A stretch of DNA of 64,000 nucleotides from Litoditis marina (lineage: Eukaryota; Nematoda; Chromadorea; Rhabditida; Rhabditidae), in NCBI GenBank assembly GCA_964036275.1, contig OZ038433.1, positions 48,533,616 to 48,597,615 of the forward strand. The letters are read 5' to 3'. The position numbers were made by a program, and so were the translations under genes. Positions 13,463-25,100 of this stretch are shown here, in pieces. Positions within the stretch are counted from its first letter, which is position 1; each line of letters opens with the position of its first letter. Below the pieces are notes generated by a model. That model did no database searches, was not told where the DNA came from, and was given only the letters and a program-made list of their open reading frames with translations.

Positions 13463-15164
13463 CACGTACTCTGTTTTGGCTCACGTACAATGGTCAAGGG
13501 TGACAAAATGGCCATTTTTTCTGTTTTTGGACCAATTGGCACGTTCGTATATGTGAAAAAGAAAAAACGATTACCAGTTTCCAAACTATCTAAATAAAAG
13601 TGGCCATGCACTCGAAAAAGTGTCATTGTGGTTCAAAGACTACTGAAATACTAACTCTTTCTGGTCAACCAAAAACAGCGTCCGTCTTTGTTAACTTCAC
13701 CAGGTCGGCACAGTCGGTCGCGAGCTGCAAGATTGTTTGAAAGTCTTTTATTGAAAGTTCGTCCAACGGTCCGGATAAACACAAGTGGTACTTAACAGTT
13801 GCACGAAACATTTATATGCGGTTGCGCAGTTTTTTTTCCTAACCCGCGATTAGTGCAGTATGAATACAGAACTTCCAGGACGGCTAATTTTTGTAAAAAA
13901 AGAAGTTAATGGAAATGTTAGATATTGCTGTATTTGTTTTCGATTCCCTATCACAAAGAGTTTCCTAAATACTTTCAATAAAGTTTAAGGTTGCTCTAAC
14001 AAACACGCATTGAAGTGTTGAAATGTGTACGGTAGGAGTCTCAGTTGTAATGAAATCAACGTTGTTATTGAAAGTGAAAACCCAAATTTGCATGAACTTT
14101 GTATCTCACCGAAAATGCACACAAGAGAAGAGCCATCCTGAAAAAAAAACACTAAAAGAATATTCGTTGGAAAAAGTGTGGTTTTTGAACTAGTTTAAAA
14201 ATGTAGTTATGAAGAGTGACAAAATATCTGTTGTAGTTTGATCTATTCAAACTAGCGAACCTAAGGCTTACGAGTCCCATATAGATGAGAAATATGACTT
14301 GAATGTTTCACGAACCTGGCAGAGCGAACGTTTTCCACGGTTTGAGAAACACTGTTTGATGGGAGTGACTATCTATTTGAGACTTTAGTTTGATCTTCAT
14401 CTTCACTATTTCAGACGGTTTCACAGGCCGCACCATGGACAAACAAAAAAAAACCTTCAACCATACCAACCAGAGGTTGCAGTACGTCTTCCTATCGGGC
14501 GCAGCGCGGAGCGCTGCGCAGATTAGTTTTTCTTCAGAGGTCTGCAGACATTACAAAACAGTTTATTACAATTTTATTCTAAGTACGTCGACCATTTCCC
14601 TAGATATTTGCATGAATTACTGAAGGGCAACACGTCTACAAGACATTAAGTTCATTTTCCAAGAAAAAGTTTGTCGAGAGGAGTTAGAGGGCCCAACGTC
14701 TCGCAGAAATGGCTTCCGTGCGGGGCGGCGGCGGCGGCGGCGACAAAAGTGTTCGCCTCCTCAAATCTGGGCATAGTTTTGCTCAAAATTAACTTATTCC
14801 AAAATTTCTTACACTGTTAAAAAGCTATAAAAAAGTTGAGGTTTACGTATTTTTCAGGTGTGTCGGGAATTTGAATATTACGTGTGATACAGGCAAAAAT
14901 TGTCTCGCAAAAAATCATGGATAGACCGGTTTTGTGAAAATAAAAATGAAAGAAGAGTTTAACGTGTAGTAGGAAGACTTTTTCTAATGAAACTCATGAC
15001 AGGCGGGTACAGCTTGGTTTTCATTCCTATTCACATGTCTGAATAGCGGATTGGATAAAACCTCTATTTACGCACGGCTAACGAATGTTCGATTACTGTC
15101 TGGAGCACAAAATTTGCAATCACTTGAACGATTACTGCGTAACCATAGAAAAAGAGTTCAATTA
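13463..15164. other. Non-coding stretch
   Basis: No supported gene. It holds a short perfect GCGC-rich palindrome (14499-14520) and a small GGC repeat near 14,724-14,745 in otherwise AT-rich sequence. Confidence 0.45.
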
Positions 15165-15453
15165 GTATAAAAAACGAGTGTAAAGAAAGTAAAGATTAGT
15201 TTTGGATAAAACGTGTACAAGAAATATAAAAGAAGTCCAATAAAAATATTTTGAGGAAAATGCTAATCTCGCTTTTCTTGAAAACAACGGAGTATAAGCT
15301 AGATCATTATGAGTCGCAGTCAGAGGTTTTCTTTTCGGTAACAAAACGTTTTTTTGAAATTTTAAACCGAGCGAGATTAGACCTTCTTTTATATTTCTTG
15401 TACACGTTTTATCCAAAACTAATCTTTACTTTCTTTACACTCGTTTTTATACT
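15165..15453. repeat. Fold-back element, arms about 72 bp
   Basis: Arm 15165-15236 is the near-perfect reverse complement of 15378-15453. The shared blocks include GTAAAGAAAGTAAAGATTAG and its complement. Spacer about 140 bp. Open frames across it are by-products of the palindrome. Confidence 0.85.
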
Positions 15454-15774
15454 AATACATATTGATTCCACTCAAAAGGGTTGTAACTGAAATATAATAA
15501 TTACCATATATTTAAGAATGGACCGTTTGAACTATTGCGTAGTTAGATTATTTTCCTCGACTAAGTTATTGTCGTCTGTTGCTCAATGCACGTATATAAT
15601 ATGACAGTGAAACATTCGTCTGCTCTACCTTCCTGATAACATCCACTTCTAATTCTAATGGTCTTCGGCAGCTATCTGTTTCAAATGAGGGGGAGCAGCA
15701 AACTAAGTTTATATACTCATTTTTCTTGAATTTAGTAATTCGACTCACTTGCTCCATATTCGGTCCAAGCTCTT

Positions 15775-15827
15775 GAAGGACGATTATGTGGTTCAAACGC
15801 AACGGTTCAGTCCTTTAAACTGCAATC
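15775..15827. repeat. MITE family A, left-half fragment
   Basis: GAAGGACGATTATGTGG followed by the family core, then cut off by a GCGC-rich palindrome at 15,828-15,851. Confidence 0.65.
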
Positions 15828-16364
15828 GCGCGCAGCGCGAAGCGCTGTGCGAGATTTGTCATTGGTCCGGCTAATGCGCGCCTTCATTTTTTTAGTTTTC
15901 TCATAAAAAGGCTCAAATTTGCAAAACAGAACTTTTACAAACTTGGGAAGTTTCTACAGCACATTTGCAAATTGTGTTCCAAATTTGAACGAAATCGGTT
16001 GAGCTTGAGCCAAGTTATGACGTTTTCGCTTCATCCAGAGCGCCAACTTCCGTTGTGTGTCCTTCCTTCCTTCCGTCATTGCGTGCTGGGGTGCTATCTC
16101 TGTCGCAACTAAACGGATTCGTATGAAATTTGTAGTAATAATAGAACTCGTATAAAAACGGAATGAGCGCAAATTTTTTTGAAAAAAAATATTTTTCACC
16201 AAGTTACGACCCTTCGAAATATATGCCTCTGCGTCTCTCCATTTTGTGCACTCTCTCGCTCTCTCTGTCAGGTCGGTTATGCAAACTCTTGTAACTTATG
16301 GTAACACTGACCGATTTCGATGAAAATTTAAATATGATACCATCGTGACTTTAATATAAGTTAA

Positions 16365-17330
16365 AAGTATTCTATCGTAGACGTCATTCAGGATTCTGGA
16401 GACCCGATGACGTCATCTTTGAAAAGTGCAAAGTTGACGTCAAATATTTCTCCGAATGATGACAATAGTTGGCAAGTGGGTTATTAACGATGGATCTTCA
16501 TCGAAAGGTGTCGTATTCCGGAATTCTGAATGCCAGATGACGTCAAATTTCAAAAGTAAAAAGGTGACGTCAAATTATTCTTCAAATGATAATAATAGTG
16601 GGCGACTGGTTTAATAACGATAGAACTTCATCTAAACATGTCGTTATCTGAGATTCTGGAGGCCAGGGGACTTAATACTGGAAAAGTGCAAAGTTGACGT
16701 CAAATATTTCTCCAAATGATGACAATAGTTGGCAAGTGGGTTATTAACGGTGGGACTGCATCTGAACTAGTTATTAACGGTGGAACTGCATCTGCATCTG
16801 GCAAGTGGGTTATTAACGGTGGAACTGCATCTGAACATGACGTATTCTGGAATTCTGAAAGCCGGATGACGTCATTTTTGAAAAGTGCAAAGTTGACGTC
16901 ACATATATTTTCAAATAATGGTAATATCTTAGAAAGGGTCAATTAACGGTGAAAATCAATCTAAGAGTGACGTATTCTGGGATTCTGGAGACCAGATGAC
17001 GTCATTTTTGAAAAGTGCAAAGTTGACGTCACATATATTTTTAAATGTGAAAATATCTCAAAAATGGTATATTAACGATGAAACTTCATCTAAATATGAC
17101 ATATTCTAGAATTCAGGAGGCCAGATCTCAGATGACGTGAACTTTAAAAAAAAATTGACGTGAAATATGTTTTCGAATGCTGAAAGTTTCTTAAAAATGG
17201 TCGATTTACGGTGAAACTTAGTTCAAACATGATGTTTTCTCGGATTCTGAAGGGCAGATAAAGTAAGTTTTCAGAACCGCAATGTTGACGTCATTTTTTT
17301 CGAATGGTGGTAATACTTGACAAGTGGTTC
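16365..17330. repeat. Degenerate satellite, about 7 units of 120-140 bp, rich in TGACGTCA
   Basis: Each unit carries the blocks GATGACGTCA, AAAAGTGCAAAGTTGACGTC, a TTATTAACG(G/A)TG segment and TATTCTGGAATTCTG. Units drift and one segment (16,735-16,825) has a local triplication of the ATTAACGGTGG(A/G)ACTGCATCTG piece. TGACGTC occurs twice in most units; its full palindrome is the CREB/ATF consensus. No coding potential. Confidence 0.8.
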
Positions 17331-17410
17331 ATTAAGAAAACAATTTTATCTGCACGGTACAGATCAAAACAGCTCTCTACATACCTACGGCATGTTTACA
17401 AAAAGAGAAA

Positions 17411-17928
17411 AATTCATGAAAAAGTGGGGCCCAAGGACTGTGAGATTTGTCTTCTTCTGTGCGCCCCTTAGACAGCTACACTCAAATGAAGCAGCTACTG
17501 CTACAAAAACCGAAAAATACTCATGTATAACTGTTAATTACAAACATACAAAAGTCGTAAAATATCTTTTCAAACCTGTAAACTAGAATCTACAAATCAC
17601 AGCTGCGAACGAAAGAACAACTGTTGAATAATATGCGAAGTGTTATATAATCTAGAGTTGAAGTAATGACCACAAATGCATACCATTGTGTAAAAACCAG
17701 GATCTCTATGGTTGACTACGTTGAGCTAACATCTGTGATTCGTAGATTCTAGTTTACAGGTTTGAAAAGATATTTTACGACTTTTGTATGTTTGTAATTA
17801 ACAGTTATACATGAGTATTTTTCGGTTTTTGTAGCAGTAGCTGCTTCATTTGAGTGTAGCTGTCTAAGGGGCGCACAGAAGAAGACAAATCTCACAGTCG
17901 TTGGGCCCCCACTTTTTCATGAATACAT
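17411..17928. repeat. Fold-back element with about 190-bp arms
   Basis: 17411-17605 is an almost exact reverse complement of 17738-17928; shared blocks include GTAAACTAGAATCTAC and TGGGGCCCAAGGACTG-like ends. Spacer about 130 bp. High arm identity suggests recent origin or gene conversion. Confidence 0.9.
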
Positions 17929-17929
17929 T

Positions 17930-17992
17930 CTTCAATTGCAGTTTAAAGGACCGTTGACACGAGATTGGTCCATATTACCGTCCTTCTTTAAG
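17930..17992. repeat. MITE family A, right-half fragment
   Basis: Starts in the family core (TTGCAGTTTAAAGGACCG) and runs to the terminal CCGTCCTTCTTT. It abuts the preceding fold-back element directly. Confidence 0.65.
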
Positions 17993-18029
17993 TGTGGCAC
18001 TGCTTATCCACTGAAAAAGAATGATTTGA

Positions 18030-18372
18030 AATTAGTAAAAACGTGGGGGACCAGGAAGTGTGTGAGTTCTGTTCGGTTTCACCGTTTTCAGCAAAAAGTG
18101 AGCAATACGAGGTAGGGAGTGTGCAACAAGAATAAAACAATACATAGGTTTGCACAACGGTTCACAACGTACGTACGTTAAACCACTTATACACTCACGC
18201 TAAAATCGGGATGTTTGTAATAAATGTTTTTTGTGAACCGTTGTGCAAACCTATGTATTGTTCTATTTTTGTTGCACACTTCCTACCTCGTATTGTTCAC
18301 TTTTTGCTGAAAACGGTGAAACCGAACAGAACTCACACACTTTCTGGTCCCTCACTTTCTACTAATTGTTCT
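18030..18372. repeat. Fold-back element with about 140-bp arms
   Basis: 18033-18170 pairs with 18225-18370; matched blocks include GGTTTGCACAACGGTTCAC and its complement, and TTCGGTTTCACCGTTTTCAG and its complement. Spacer about 60 bp. Confidence 0.9.
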
Positions 18373-18654
18373 CTTTTTGCTAGTTGTACTAGTACAATCA
18401 CTCATTGATTAAAACAATCCGAATGAAATTCGAAAATTGGTGACTATCAAACATCCTGATTACTGGGTGAAGTTTCGAGTTCTCAAACGGTGTGATCCTG
18501 GTTTTTCTAATTATTTTTGACGCCAATTGACCTCTAAAATTGGCGTGATTGGCGAAACTTGTAAAAACCACAAAACCGTACTTTTTCGCCCATTTCATGA
18601 AAATCGAATCTTTGTGAAAAATCTGAGTCATTACAGTACAACGCAATGTTTTAC

Positions 18655-19112
18655 CTATTTTGCGCCAACGGGCGCCAGCGTTTCGCGCCAATAATCATAC
18701 CTGTTACTCCAATTGGTGAAAAAGAACTGGAACGAACGGTTTTGACGAATTAGCACAGTTCCCGACGATTTTTTGTTCGGAAACAATATTTTCAATCTCG
18801 GCGCCAATTGGCGTATTAACTGGCTTTTGGCGCCAAATGTCAAACAAATGTGGATACTCAATCCGCTTGTTAACTAAATGTATAGTTCTGGCATCTGTGA
18901 ACGAATCCGGTCGTTACCCTACTTCGCTAGCGTCGTCCTCATTTGGCGCCGATAGGCGCCCGCGTTTGGCGTCATCTGATAATAGTGACACCATGTTTTG
19001 GAAATCAGGTTTAACCTACTTTTATGACCTCTGTGCGAAATTTTGCGCACTTTAACTCATGAGAACACATATTCTCCAGCTTTTGGCGCCATCTGGCGCC
19101 AGCGCCAAGCGT
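18655..19112. repeat. Cluster of GGCGCC / TTGGCG palindromes
   Basis: About a dozen GGCGCC or TTGGCGCCA-type motifs in 450 bp of otherwise AT-rich DNA. Several read TTTTGGCGCC, close to the E2F consensus. No regular period and no coding signal. It may be a decayed satellite or a protein-binding cluster. Confidence 0.55.
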
Positions 19113-19719
19113 TAAACATAACGTGACATCACCAAACTTCCGGGGCCGCGCTGACTCTGGGGTTTACACATGTGTGCCAAATTTTAGCCGAATCGGCTCA
19201 GTAGTAAAAAAAAGATTTTCCATGCGGACATCGGACGAGGGACAACGGAAATTTTCATAACGACACGACAGCAAATTTTTTTTCAAACTTGACCGATTTT
19301 CCTTATTTTTTCACACAATATGTAGATCTCTAGCTCTCTCTTTGGTTGAATTTCGAAAAAATTGTATTATTTGATGACTTTTGTGGTTTGAAAGCTAAAA
19401 ATGGGTGCGCAATGGCCAAACCAAACACAACTCACACGCAGCGCTTCGCGCGATGATGAGATGATTGAACCACTTATAAATAATTTTTCATTTGTGTGTG
19501 TGGTGTTTGAATGTTTCTGCTATCCTATGAAGACCGAAGATTGGTGATAACGTGGATTCAGTCGAAAACCTAGGTGTTGCTCACGAATGAATAAATATGT
19601 GTGGAACAAAATAGGTGAATTTGTTAATTTCTTGCATTTTTCTAATAACAGTGAATAGCACGTTTCTTCGCCAAATTACCCTATTTTAACTCTCTGACCT
19701 GATTGGCAACCAGCGTCAA

Positions 19720-20000
19720 TGCCAAAACCGGTGTCTATTTCCCGCTCTGCTCGTATCCCGACATAATTATAGTGGCCACGAAACGTTCGACCACGAATGG
19801 AACCAGATTGTACTGGTTCCCAAAGAGACCTTCGACGTTTGTTTTACTATCCCGCGGTGTTTGTAGTTTTGCTGCTTTCTGACCGTCCTTCGTTTATCAG
19901 GATCAAACTACAAGGACGATTTGGTCGTGCTCGATGATCTCACCACAACGATATCTGAGATCAAAGATCAAATTTCATTCAGCGTACCGTAGGCGTCACA
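19720..20000 (+). pseudogene. Possible coding remnants, unidentified
   Basis: Two stretches read like exons: about 19,784-19,863 (FDHEWNQIVLVPKETFDV...) and, behind a TTTATCAG acceptor at about 19,901, a stretch of about 29 codons (SNYKDDLVVLDDLTTT...) ending TAG near 19,992. I do not recognise the protein. Flanking frames are closed, so this could be a gene relic or chance. Confidence 0.2.
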
Positions 20001-22175
20001 ATTGCGAACCAAAATGAGCACGAAACGCAAACTACACTTGAAATGAAAAATTGAATTCCCAATGAAATTTTCGAGCTGTATGCAGAACCTGTCTAAACAC
20101 AAAAAAGCGTTGAGAGAGTGGAATTCAAATAGTGAAATTTAGTTTTCAAACGCTTGCGCTAAGTTGCAAATTATTGCTCGTTATTTTTTCCACCCACCAA
20201 ATATATGTTTTCATAAGAAAACTGGTATAGTAAACTTCAAGGACTAACTGAACTGTATGCAAGAAAGGAGGTAACAAAATAATGAGAGGAGTGATAAGTT
20301 AAATCTCACAATTTTGGCTCAAGAACAGTTTGGTATTTCGATTTGAATATTGATTGATTGTGTTCACCCGCCGGTATGGTATGCAGTCATGGCGGCTTTG
20401 AACATCGATTGATCATACCCTTTCAAATCCAATAAGCGGATTAGATAAATGAAGATAAAGGATACTATAAGTACAAGTCCCAAAAAGGAAACAAGCAGGA
20501 GAAAGTGAAGGTTTGAGTGGAATAACTGATTAAACCTGGGTTCATCTAGAAAAGAACATTCAGCGAGTTCTCACCATCATCTTATAATACTAATGAAACA
20601 CCGAAATGAAGTACTACCCGGACACTGTATTTACTGAACTTATAAATGTTTACTGTTTATTGTTGTGTATCAGGTGTGTAGTGAAAACTACATGTGAATC
20701 AGGTGTTAAAGTAACAACGAAACATTTATACATGGTTGAAAAAAGTGGAAAATAACGTGGTTCCAGTTCTAACATACCCATCATTTTGTGAATGTTTCAA
20801 CGAATAAAATGAAAACAATCGGGTGAGAAATTATTCCTGTACACTGTAGAACTTTTTCCAAAATAAACACCACGCTCATTCATGCCACATCAAACGGAGA
20901 AATCGAAAAACCTAACGAGTTGTTTAACAGTATGGACCCGTCGGACGTTTGAATCTATCTACCCTGGTTCCATAAACTTCAGCTATTGGTTATGTAATTA
21001 CAAATAATAGTTGCTAGATATTGCTAAAGAAATGATTAGAAATGATTCGCAGTGATTGAATACATCTCTGTTAATTCTCCACCAAGTTCAAAACGGGTCT
21101 GATGTTGTTCTTTTCTCATTCTTGCTTCCTTCTCCGGTTCCGAGATGAGTTGAAAAGAGTACGTATGCTAGAACATCCCGGCCCTTCCATCCCAACCTGC
21201 GTCTTTGGCTTTAGCGCACTTTTTCGCAAATATCGTACCCCGGCGGGATGTTCTAGCAGAGAAACAGCGTATATTTGAGAAGACGCTGGGTGGGATGAAA
21301 GGGCCGGGATGTTCAAGAACCACTTATCCGTTGGAGAAAAACGCCAAACCGTCTTGCACCAAGGTCGAAACAGTTTTGAGCACTGAACTCATGAATACAA
21401 TTCCAAGGTTCTGATGAAGACAAATATCTTTCTTCCATAATATTGGCACTATGACTATGAGATAAGTTTACCAAAAAAAATAGGGTTAAAACGTGGGCTG
21501 CTTTTTTACCCGGGTGGGTATCGCTGAGTTTTGGAATTCACTACCTTGCAAGTTTGAGCCAAAAAGAAGGTGTTAAATCCCACTTGTAGTCTCTGTAGCC
21601 CACTCTGATCCAACTACAAAATCTCTGTTGTACCACGTTCAACTCAGGAGTTAAAAAATATCGTCTGAGCTTCACGAATAATTTAAAAAGCTTTGAAAAG
21701 TTTCTCAATGTCTTTCCGTAGACCATGAAAAACTTTCTGATTTAAAATTAGTAAAACTTCATTAAAATAACGTTTACTTTATTTGAATAAGAATGGAAAC
21801 GGTTTTCTGGTGCAGACTGCATTGAGTGCTGACATGTCCGCAGTTGTTGATTTGAATGTTGACTTTTCCTGATGATAAGCGGTTTCGTGAATATAATTTT
21901 GGGGTTAATAAAAATTGTGTGCAGCGAGGGGAGACGTCGCTTGATTACAATAAGTTGTGTTTGTCAGTACAGACAACTTGTATATTCCAGCTAATGCAAT
22001 CTTGTGAAAAATATACGTAAGGTTGCCTAATGTACGATTACACTCAAAGTCGGTCCATAACTGTGTGAACAAATTATTGAGATATTTTGTGATCAATAAA
22101 TCATTGGAAAAGTGTGATGAAAAACTTCATTTAAAAACAATACATCACATGTATCGGAGCACAGCCCTCGTTTCT
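20001..22175. other. Intergenic stretch downstream of the NRF-6-like gene
   Basis: No supported gene. The only recognised feature is the family C MITE at 21,168-21,312. Confidence 0.45.
21168..21312. repeat. MITE family C, full palindromic copy
   Basis: Inverted ends GAACATCCCGGCCC(TT) / GGGCCGGGATGTTC around pairs such as CATCCCA / TGGGATG and GCGTCTT / AAGACGC. About 145 bp, non-coding. Confidence 0.85.
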
Positions 22176-25100
22176 CTAGTGACCATTCATCTCTTTGAGA
22201 GGCACACTTTCTTCTTCATCTGAATGTTCTATCGGTTCTACTTCTTTCTTCTCTTCCTTCTTCACCCCCTTTCCCCTATCTAAGGGTAGAAGCATCTGAT
22301 CGAATGCCGCAAATGGCTTCTCGAATGCCAAAACGAAGAAAAAGGCGAGAAGATACGAGACGAAGATCGCCTCAAACGCATGTCGCAGCTGAAAACGTGT
22401 TTGATAATGTTTGATTAAAGAAGGACGATTATGTGGTCCAATCCCAACGTTTTAGTCCTTTGAACTGCAGTACATTTCTCAATTTCAGTTCAAAGGACCG
22501 ATCTCACGGGATTGCTCCACATAGTCGTCCTACTTCAAGATACTTTTTCTTCTATACTTTGAATACCACGGTTCGATAAATATTCTAATTCTCATTCTTA
22601 CAACCGGCAATAGTTTCTAAATAGAATAGTTTAACACTTTCCTCATCGGAAAATAGACACATAGTATTATATTTTCACTTTCACAGGTTGAAACACAAAT
22701 TTACCCTATAGAAAGTGACAGAACAACATTTGAAACATAGAGTAAGAATAACATGAAATGACAACATTGAAGTGCTTTGAACGCGAAATCGCATCGTTAA
22801 AAGCATTTCATTGTTGCGTGCGTTCTACTAAACCGAATGTTGAGCAGAACGGTAGTGTGACACATCGTCTCGTTACTGCCTAATATTAGTTTTGCACCTA
22901 CTCAAATCATCATTGTTGGATTGATTATTTCTAGGATGGTCAACCTTGGACTGTTGAACTCGAGTGCTCAGCATTTTGAAAACTTGAATCAACGCACCAG
23001 TGACCGTACCCACCAATAATTTTTCCTAAAAACGCTACCGGGAAAGTGAAAATTTTCGGTGGATACGGCCACAGAATGAAAAGTTAGTATGAAAGGGTTG
23101 ATCAAGACGAACTGATATTCACATATTTTATACCTATTTCATTTTGACCTAACACCACCAATTAGGAAATGATGCACCCATTGATTTTGTGCCCCGGGAA
23201 ACTTGAATTATACTGAAAGTCAATTACACATTCACATGAAAGATTTTAAACACAGCAGAACTCAGAAACGGCCAATCAGAAAGTGCACGATGCCTCATTC
23301 GAATGCTAACTTTACGTGACTATTTAGTTTATGTCTAGGATAGCATTCGTTTCTGCCCTTCTATAAAGATTGACGATTGTGTGGACAAATTCCAAAGTTG
23401 CAGTCCTTTAAACTGCAACACATTTCTCAATTGCAGTTTAAAGGACCAATGACACGGGATTGATTCACCTAATCGTCCTATTTTAACAATGTTCGCTCTC
23501 ACCATTTGGAAGAATGTAGTGAAATGGAAGGGTTGGGGCCTCGATAAATTGTAGACTTGCAACATGATTGGATGTAGAAGATAGGCACAGAATGTGATAC
23601 GCGATAGAGGGATGAAAAACTTCCACGAGAGAAATTTGTTCACTGGGCCTGAAAATTGTCAAGTCATCTTAGTACAAGCCAATACAGACCACTGAGGCCG
23701 TGTTGAAGGGGAAGAGAAAGAAAATTCGATATGATAGAGAAACCGATAAGTATAACTTTCAATTCTAACTAACGAACCAAATTTGCATACGGTTGACCCT
23801 TCAAGCAATATTATACCTGTCACACTCCACTCTGCGTCTCTTCAAACATACGCTATTTCTATTCTGATACATTTCACTGAATACGAGTCTCGCAAAATAG
23901 TTACCTAAGTAAGAGACGCAGGGTCAGCTGGGTTTCGAAATATTTCAGCGTACACACAACGTTTCATTCATGTATTAATTTTTTCCGCTTGATCAAATAA
24001 GAGCCATAGGAGAAGATTAAGATTATAAACTAAACTTTCTCAGTAGTCGTTATAGACCAAAAGTAATTACACAGCAAAATATTCGTCTACCGTACCTCCG
24101 TTGCCCGTGGAGCAGGCGAAGGCCACCCATCCGATGGCGAGAGCGTAGGCTGGTCTACCGGCCAGCACATACAGTACCCGCCAGAACTCCGAAATATCAC
24201 CGGTGCGGGCGTATGAAAACAGCCCGAACACAGAATACAAACCGAGAATAGTAGATATCGTCCAGCCCAGGAGGACGCTTTTCTGTAAATGGAGTTGAAA
24301 TACTCGAAAATGTACTCGGAAATGTTACCAAGTCAATTTATTGACTGTGAAAAAGTGGGAAAACGACATTTCGGTTACTAACCAATTTTCAAGGGATAAA
24401 GTTTTTATAACACCACGTTATGTTCGTCAGAAAAAGTACTATGTTTTTTGCGAGAGTAGCACGCAACTGTTTGTCAAGTTCCCTAGATTCGAATAAACTG
24501 ATTACTGAGCCAGTTGGCCTAGTGAATCGTGAGGATTAGAGGTAGCTCTAATACACTCATACATAGTCTTAGATGTGCTTCGATAACATCATACACTTTG
24601 ATTGAAACTGATGACAAATAACGCAGAAGTATACAACAAATAGAAAAATATTCAAACCTTCTTGAGTTTAATTTGAATACTTTTTGGCGTGTCCAATGTG
24701 TAATGATTCAGAATAAAGGCAAGAATAACTCCGACGATAAAAGGACCGCATCTCACGTAGGGTCGAACGTACACGTCATTCCAGTATGAGTCGAGTTTGT
24801 GAACGCTGAAACATTCAAGCGCGTCCAGTGAATGTATGCATTGCTTGCAGACCGAAATTAAATGATTTTCAATCGAAAACTTAGATAACTCAAAAAACTA
24901 TCAGGATTCAACCTAGGAACACATTACCAAAAACTTTCTACGCCCAAAATGATGAGTATTCTGTAATATTCAGAACCACGTACTTAGCCGTGAGACTGGT
25001 GGGTAGTTGTAAACTTTGTAACTTTCCTGAAAATTTGTATACTTTTGTAACTTACATCTGTAGTTTTGCTGTTAGAATAGGTGCTGGAGGGTAGTCATTC

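Noticed and set aside
13057..13556. Frames just after the retrotransposon tail
   Set aside because: Composition follows AT-rich and repeat DNA on both strands; no protein family seen.
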